This document shows, one piece after another, positions 59,689 to 64,000 of a stretch of 64,000 nt of DNA. Under the pieces are notes generated by a model. The model was not told the origin of the DNA, did not search any database, and saw nothing but the letters and a program-made list of their open reading frames with translations. Source of the DNA: Lumnitzera littorea. Taxonomy: Eukaryota; Streptophyta; Magnoliopsida; Myrtales; Combretaceae. Numbering within the stretch: the stretch's first letter is position 1; each line of letters opens with the position of its first letter. The position numbers and the translations under genes were made by a program. Location of the stretch: contig JAMXBB010000010.1 in the NCBI GenBank assembly GCA_024138015.1, positions 14,541,835-14,605,834 on the forward strand, written 5' to 3'.

Positions 59689-60530
59689 TGTTGCGAACCG
59701 TGACCAAGAACAGACAAAGCCGGTAGCTGAATGGGTCCGAGCTTACAGAAAGCTCGAAAAGAGTTAATGGGGAAATGTACGAAAAGGTGAAAATAGTAAG
59801 CAAAACCTACGAATAGCTCCAGAGGATATGATGCACCAATGGAACTTCCGAGGACTCATGGCACAATTCAATGTGATGCACGAATTGGTCTAATGAGATT
59901 ACTCACCACCTAACCTTACTTAAGGGAAAGGATAAGAGTGATGCCGAGAGTAAACAACAGTATTTACATAGGGAAAAAGATACTTAAAAGTGTATTGAAG
60001 ATTATCTGATCTCTTGTAAGTACAAGTACAGGGGTATTTATACCCCCAAACTAGGGCAACTTGTCCAAAGGGGAAAAAACAAAAAGGACATTTTCTAAAG
60101 AAGCAATGTTACATGATACAAAAGGGTAAAAATGACTATACAAGAAAAACAATCACTAGTGTTACAGATTCTACACATGATATAGTACACATGGCAATGT
60201 TGCATTAACGAGGTTGTTAGTAGATGCGAACAAAAAGTATGGACACATAGGTTTATCTGAGTAGAGATGGCCTAGTCAGTTCGGCTTTCTCTCTTGGCTT
60301 CTCGACAAGGAAGAGGCCGTGTAATTGGTCGACTTGGTAATAGCAAGTAATCGTTAACTTAGCATACTACACAAGAATGGGCGGTTATATGGCACAGCAT
60401 TAGAGATGACTCGACAAAGAGGTACTTGGCCTCAATAGGAATTAGTTGAAACATAAGGATTCGTCATACTAGCCCTTCTAGTCTTTGAGCCCGGTTGCGG
60501 GTTAGGGGCCCTGTAGCTTGATTCCCATTA
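59689..60530 (-). repeat. Full 5' LTR of element B
   Basis: On the minus strand it starts TAATGGGAATC and ends GTTCGCAACA, with a TATA box near 60036-60044. It aligns to 53882-54736. Confidence 0.9.
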
Positions 60531-61495
60531 TAACTCTTAGTAAATTTGACCTAAGCTGTTTATGCCCTGTCTTGCCGACCCATTAAGGTCACACAAAACA
60601 CTCCATAAGCTGCTCAACTAGTTAGAGGTTAGAACCTAGCTTGACCAATTTAAGGTGGAAGAGCTGGCGGACGAATAAGGCGAAGGATAGACCTGAGAGA
60701 GCTAGATGAGGAGGAAGAAGAGTATTTTGAAGAGGAGTGTATACGAGTCCCAGAGCATACGACCATGTAAGCTTTGGATTTCGAGTTTCAATAGATCTGG
60801 GAATGTTGACGAGTACCTAGATTGGGAAGAGAGGGTAGAGCGTGTATTTGACTACTATCAATATAAGGACTATGAGAAAGTGAGGACTGTTGTTGTTGAA
60901 TTCTTCGAATATGCTGCCATGTGGTTAAAGAATTTTCAAGCCATAAGAAGAAGAGAGGGGTACCGAGAGATTAACACTTGACCCGAGATGAAGAGAGTGC
61001 TCAAGAATAGATTCATACCGAAAACGTATCTCCTAGATACTTTCACTTTGCTTCAGGAGCTGAGACAAGGTGGCTGAACTGTTGATAAATATGTTCAAGA
61101 ATTCTAAATGCTTATGATAAGATGCAAAGTAAAGGAATCACTAGCCCAAATAGTCTCGAGGTTTATTACTAGATTGAAAGGAGACATCAGAGACATTATG
61201 GAGCTCCAACGATTTGACACAATGGATGAAGCTATTAGGATTACCTAACAAGTAGAAAAGAAGAGAAGGAGCTGAGTAACAACTAGAATGACAACTAGTT
61301 AACCCAGATAGGCAAGTCACTGGACTCTACTGAGTCCTGAGCCGAGCAAAATGGTTGATGTCAAAGTTGAGCAAAAAAGCTAACCAAAAGATGTAACATC
61401 AACTTGAATGTATGAGAAGAGGCAAGGGTATGGCAGGAAGACCAGCCAAATCAAGTGCTTCAAGTGTCAAGGGTTCAGACATATGGCTACTGATG
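60531..61495 (+). pseudogene. gag of element D (after insertion B)
   Basis: It continues the gag from 53881: LRELDEEEEEYFEEE, ISSFNRSGNVDEYLDWEERV (open 60706-60981), REINT, MKRVLKNRF, LQELRQ and DIMELQRFDTMDEAIR, then a complete-looking zinc knuckle start, IKCFKCQGFRHMA, near 61450-61490. There it joins LTR sequence abruptly. Several stops are present. Confidence 0.85.
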
Positions 61496-62271
61496 AGAAT
61501 CCTCCTATTCTAACCATTCCCTGTTGAGGCCGAGTACTTCCTTACTAAGTCGCCTTTAATGTCGTGCCGTATGACCGCCCATTGTTCTGTGGTATGCAGA
61601 GTTAATGATTATTCTCCAGCACCTAGCTAACCAATTACTCGGCATCATCCTTGTTGAGAAGCCGAGAGAGAGAGAGCAGACTGACTCAGCTATCTTTGCT
61701 TAGACAAACCCATCTGTCTGCATCTCCTAATGAGCTTACCAATGCAGCATCATCACGTATACAGTATCATGTGTAGAATCCGTAGCACCAATGATTGTTT
61801 TCCTTGTATATTCATTTTTACCCTTTTCTATCAAGTACATTACTTCTTCAAGAAATATCCTTTTTGTCTTTTCTCTTTTGGGCAAGTTACCTTAACTTAT
61901 AGGTATAAATACCCTTGTACTTGTAGCTATAGGAGATCAAATCACCCTCAATACAATTGAGTACTTTTCTTTCTTGCATAAATACCGTTGTTTACTCTCA
62001 GCATCACTCTTATCCTTTCTCTGAAGCAAGGTTAGGTGGCGAGTAACCTCATTGAACCAATTCGTATGTCATGTCGAATTGTACCATGAGTCCTCAAAAG
62101 TTTCATTGGTGCATCATATCTTCTAAAGTTGTGCGTAGGTTTTGCTTACTGTTTATATTCTTTATTTCTTTACCCTTTCGTACCTTTCCCTATTAATTCT
62201 TTTCGAGCTTTCTGTAAGCTTGGACCTATCCAACGACTGGTCTTATCTGTTCTTGGTCACGATTCACAACA
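61496..62271 (+). repeat. 3' LTR of element D, 5'-truncated
   Basis: It lacks about the first 70 bp (begins within AATCCTCCTATTCTAACC), then continues through the TATA box (61904-61911) to the end GATTCACAACA, next to the CAAAC duplication. Confidence 0.9.
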
Positions 62272-63640
62272 CAAACTTAACATCTTTTTGAGTTAGTCGA
62301 GTTAAAGGTCATGCTATCTTAGAAAAGTGCTTTACAAACCACCTATAATATCTGACCATTCCCAAAAAACTTCTTACTTCCATAACCCTAGTAGGTTGTG
62401 TCCAATTAGCTACAGCCTTAGCTTTCTTAAGATTTACTAAAATTCCTTCACCTAATATTACATGACCTAAGAACGTTGTCTTTTCTTACCAGAAATCATG
62501 TACAACTTATTATCCCTTAATTTTTATAACGCTAAACACAAATGATTAGCATGCTCCTCCTTCATCTTTGAGTAAATCAAAATATCATCAATAAATACTA
62601 ATACAAATTTATCTAAATAAGGTTGATAAATTCAGTTCATCGAATTCATGAATGTTGTAGGAGCATTTGTTAAATCAAATAGAATTATCACAAACTCATA
62701 ATGTCCATAACGCATTCGAAAAGTAGTCTTGGGTATGTCTTCCAACTTAATCCGCAATTGATGATATCATGATTTCAAGTCAATCCTCGAAAATATCATT
62801 GTACTATGTAGTTGATCAAACAAATCATTAATTCTTAGCAATAGATACTTATTCTTAATCGTTACTTTATCAAGTTCCTGATAATCAATACATAATCCTA
62901 TCATTCTATCTTTCTTTTTCACAGATAGTACCAAGGCTCCCCATAGGGATATACTTGGTCGAATATATCCTTTATTTAAAAGCTCTTGTAGCTATTTTTT
63001 CAATTTTTGTAACTTCATTGACAACATTCTATAAGGAGCTTTGGATAGTGGCTTAGTTCTAAGAACTAGCTCAATGGTAAAGTTTAATTCCCTGTACGGT
63101 GCCAATCCAAGTAAGTCGTCTGAAAATACATCAAGAAATTCATAAACTATAGGTATTTCTGACACACTTAGTTTTTTCTTCTTCTTTTCCATGGCAAATA
63201 CCAAGCAATACTACCACTCTTCATTATCAACATTCATTTCTTCAGTTACTTCGATAATGGCCAACTTCACATTGCTACTCTTGGTCTCACCAATGGATAC
63301 AATGTTTCCATTATCCAGTATCACCACTTTATTTTGACAGTCTACTTTTACCTTATTCTTAAATATCCAATCAATCCCCATAATGGCATCGTAACAACTC
63401 AAGTGTAAGACTATTAGTTTAATCGAAAATTCTTTTCCTTGAATCATTTCTCACCCTTCACCCACTATTCTTCGAGTTAACACATGCTCTCCTGTAGGAA
63501 TTCTTATTCTATGGTTAACTTTTGTCTGGACTACTTCAATTCCCCTGTTTGACACAAACTCAAAACTGATGAATGAGTAAGAAGCTCCAATATCAAATAG
63601 TGCATACAAGACTTGTCCATTTACATCTAGATGACCTGTA
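62272..63640 (-). pseudogene. Element F pol 5' part: protease and reverse transcriptase
   Basis: Minus-strand readings in order from 63640: GHLDVNGQVLYALFDIGASY (protease, DTG changed to DIG, near 63580-63640), the open frame 63211-63447 with CYDAIMGIDWIFKNKVKVDC, then RT with LSMKLQKLKK, LQELLNKGYIRPS, VLSVKKKDR, SRIDLKS-YHQLRI, FDLTNAPTTF, FIDDILIYS (near 62575-62600), TTFLGHV, and FLGMVRYYRWFVK. It joins 52701 in the RNase H. The sequence type is Tekay/Del chromovirus. Stops and a frameshift are present. Confidence 0.87.
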
Positions 63641-63644
63641 TTAT

Positions 63645-64000
63645 ATTACTATTATAGTTATTTACAAGTTCTAATGACTTACTATAGTATCGCTAATTAC
63701 TGTACTCTTTAATGTATACTATTACTTTATTGAGCATAATTTATGTATAACTCTTAATTAGTAGTTCATGTTATTGTATGTACCTATTGTTGATAGTCAG
63801 TTTTCGCTCAACTTACACTTGTCGTTTCGTCAGGTAATCAAATCTCTCGGGGTTCCTACTCTTTAGACACTCGGCAATTATGCTAAGTAAAAGAAACGTT
63901 CCTAGTTTGAATTTAAATCTGTAGCGCGAATAGTTATCATAAGCACGGTTATATTTTACAACCGCATGCTATCCCTACATATCAGAGGAGATGTCAAGTC
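63645..64000. other. Right edge, unassigned sequence replacing F gag-protease linker
   Basis: Directly upstream of the F protease, where a gag zinc knuckle would be expected, the sequence changes to AT-rich DNA without F coding similarity. It is probably another insertion continuing outside the window. Confidence 0.4.

Larger units (their letters stand above)
53882..60530 (-). mobile_element. Ty3/gypsy element B nested in the gag of D
   Basis: This is a minus-strand element of the A family with all domains: integrase end at 54.65 kb, RNase H, RT, protease, and gag near 59.15 kb. The flanks are TAACC (53877-53881) and TAACT (60531-60535). It is better preserved than A but still has many stops. 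The 5' side is unusual: a full LTR (59689-60530) is followed by a second R-U5 segment (59343-59685) before the primer site. Because B lies in D and D in F, it is the youngest of the three. Confidence 0.92.
52702..62271 (+). mobile_element. Deleted gypsy element D, inserted in F and split by B
   Basis: 5' LTR (52702-53591), primer site, 5' part of gag, interruption by B (53882-60530), the rest of gag to the zinc knuckle, then a direct jump into the 3' LTR (61496-62271). All of pol and about the first 70 bp of the 3' LTR are missing. The exact duplication CAAAC flanks it (52697-52701, 62272-62276) within the F pol. It belongs to the same family as A and B. Confidence 0.9.

Noticed and set aside
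1..64000. CRISPR arrays, operons or bacterial features
   Set aside because: No regularly spaced identical repeats; introns, LTR elements and a plant SNARE gene show that this is plant nuclear DNA.

Overview
This window looks like transposon-rich nuclear DNA from a flowering plant, most likely a eudicot. It is AT-rich, with GT-AG introns, Ty3/gypsy and Ty1/copia LTR retrotransposons primed by initiator Met tRNA, a 5S-rRNA-bearing TRIM of the Cassandra type, a LINE remnant and MITEs. There is one intact, clearly recognisable protein-coding gene: SEC22, an R-SNARE of ER-Golgi traffic, on the minus strand (CDS 28077-32223, five coding exons, 218 codons, with an extra 5' UTR exon near 33.7 kb). 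Almost everything else is decayed mobile DNA, plus one probable gene relic, a RING-type E3 ligase pseudogene near 37.1 kb.

Left third. 1-2093 is TE-derived sequence without a gene. 2094-8531 is a full-length but stop-riddled Ty3/gypsy element (A, plus strand) whose pol end runs into its 3' LTR. Two LINE fragments lie at 9.5 and 12.4-13.0 kb. A trinucleotide-rich region (13.5-14.07 kb) abuts a solo LTR related to element A (14072-14966, perfect 5-bp target-site duplication, TSD). At 16.47-21.98 kb there is a three-level nest: a Cassandra-like TRIM, interrupted by a deleted minus-strand LTR element (X, TSD CTGCA), which is interrupted by a probable 3.3-kb Tekay-type solo LTR (TSD TTTAA). A MITE follows at 22.4 kb.

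Middle. About 27-33.8 kb is the SEC22 locus, the only stretch without a large TE. Dispersed short repeats lie on both sides (25.3-26.4 and 35.3-36.8 kb). Two copia-like solo LTRs in opposite orientation occupy 38115-39202 and 39932-41824.

Right third. From 42961 to about 63640 there is one old Tekay/Del-type chromovirus (F, minus strand) broken by two insertions: a non-autonomous LTR element C (48313-52534) in its RNase H region, and a deleted element D (52702-62271, TSD CAAAC exact). D is itself interrupted in gag by element B (53882-60530, minus strand) of the same family as A and D. A Mutator-type MITE with an exact 9-bp TSD sits in the 3' LTR of F. Rejoining the flanks on paper restores collinear domain order in F and D, which gives a relative order of insertion. 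The most unusual local structures are a nearly complete tRNA-like sequence ending in an encoded CCA at the primer site of C, and a duplicated R-U5 segment between the 5' LTR and primer site of B.

Coordinates of exons and LTR ends were read by hand from splice, LTR and TSD signals. Domain limits in the pseudogenes are approximate.
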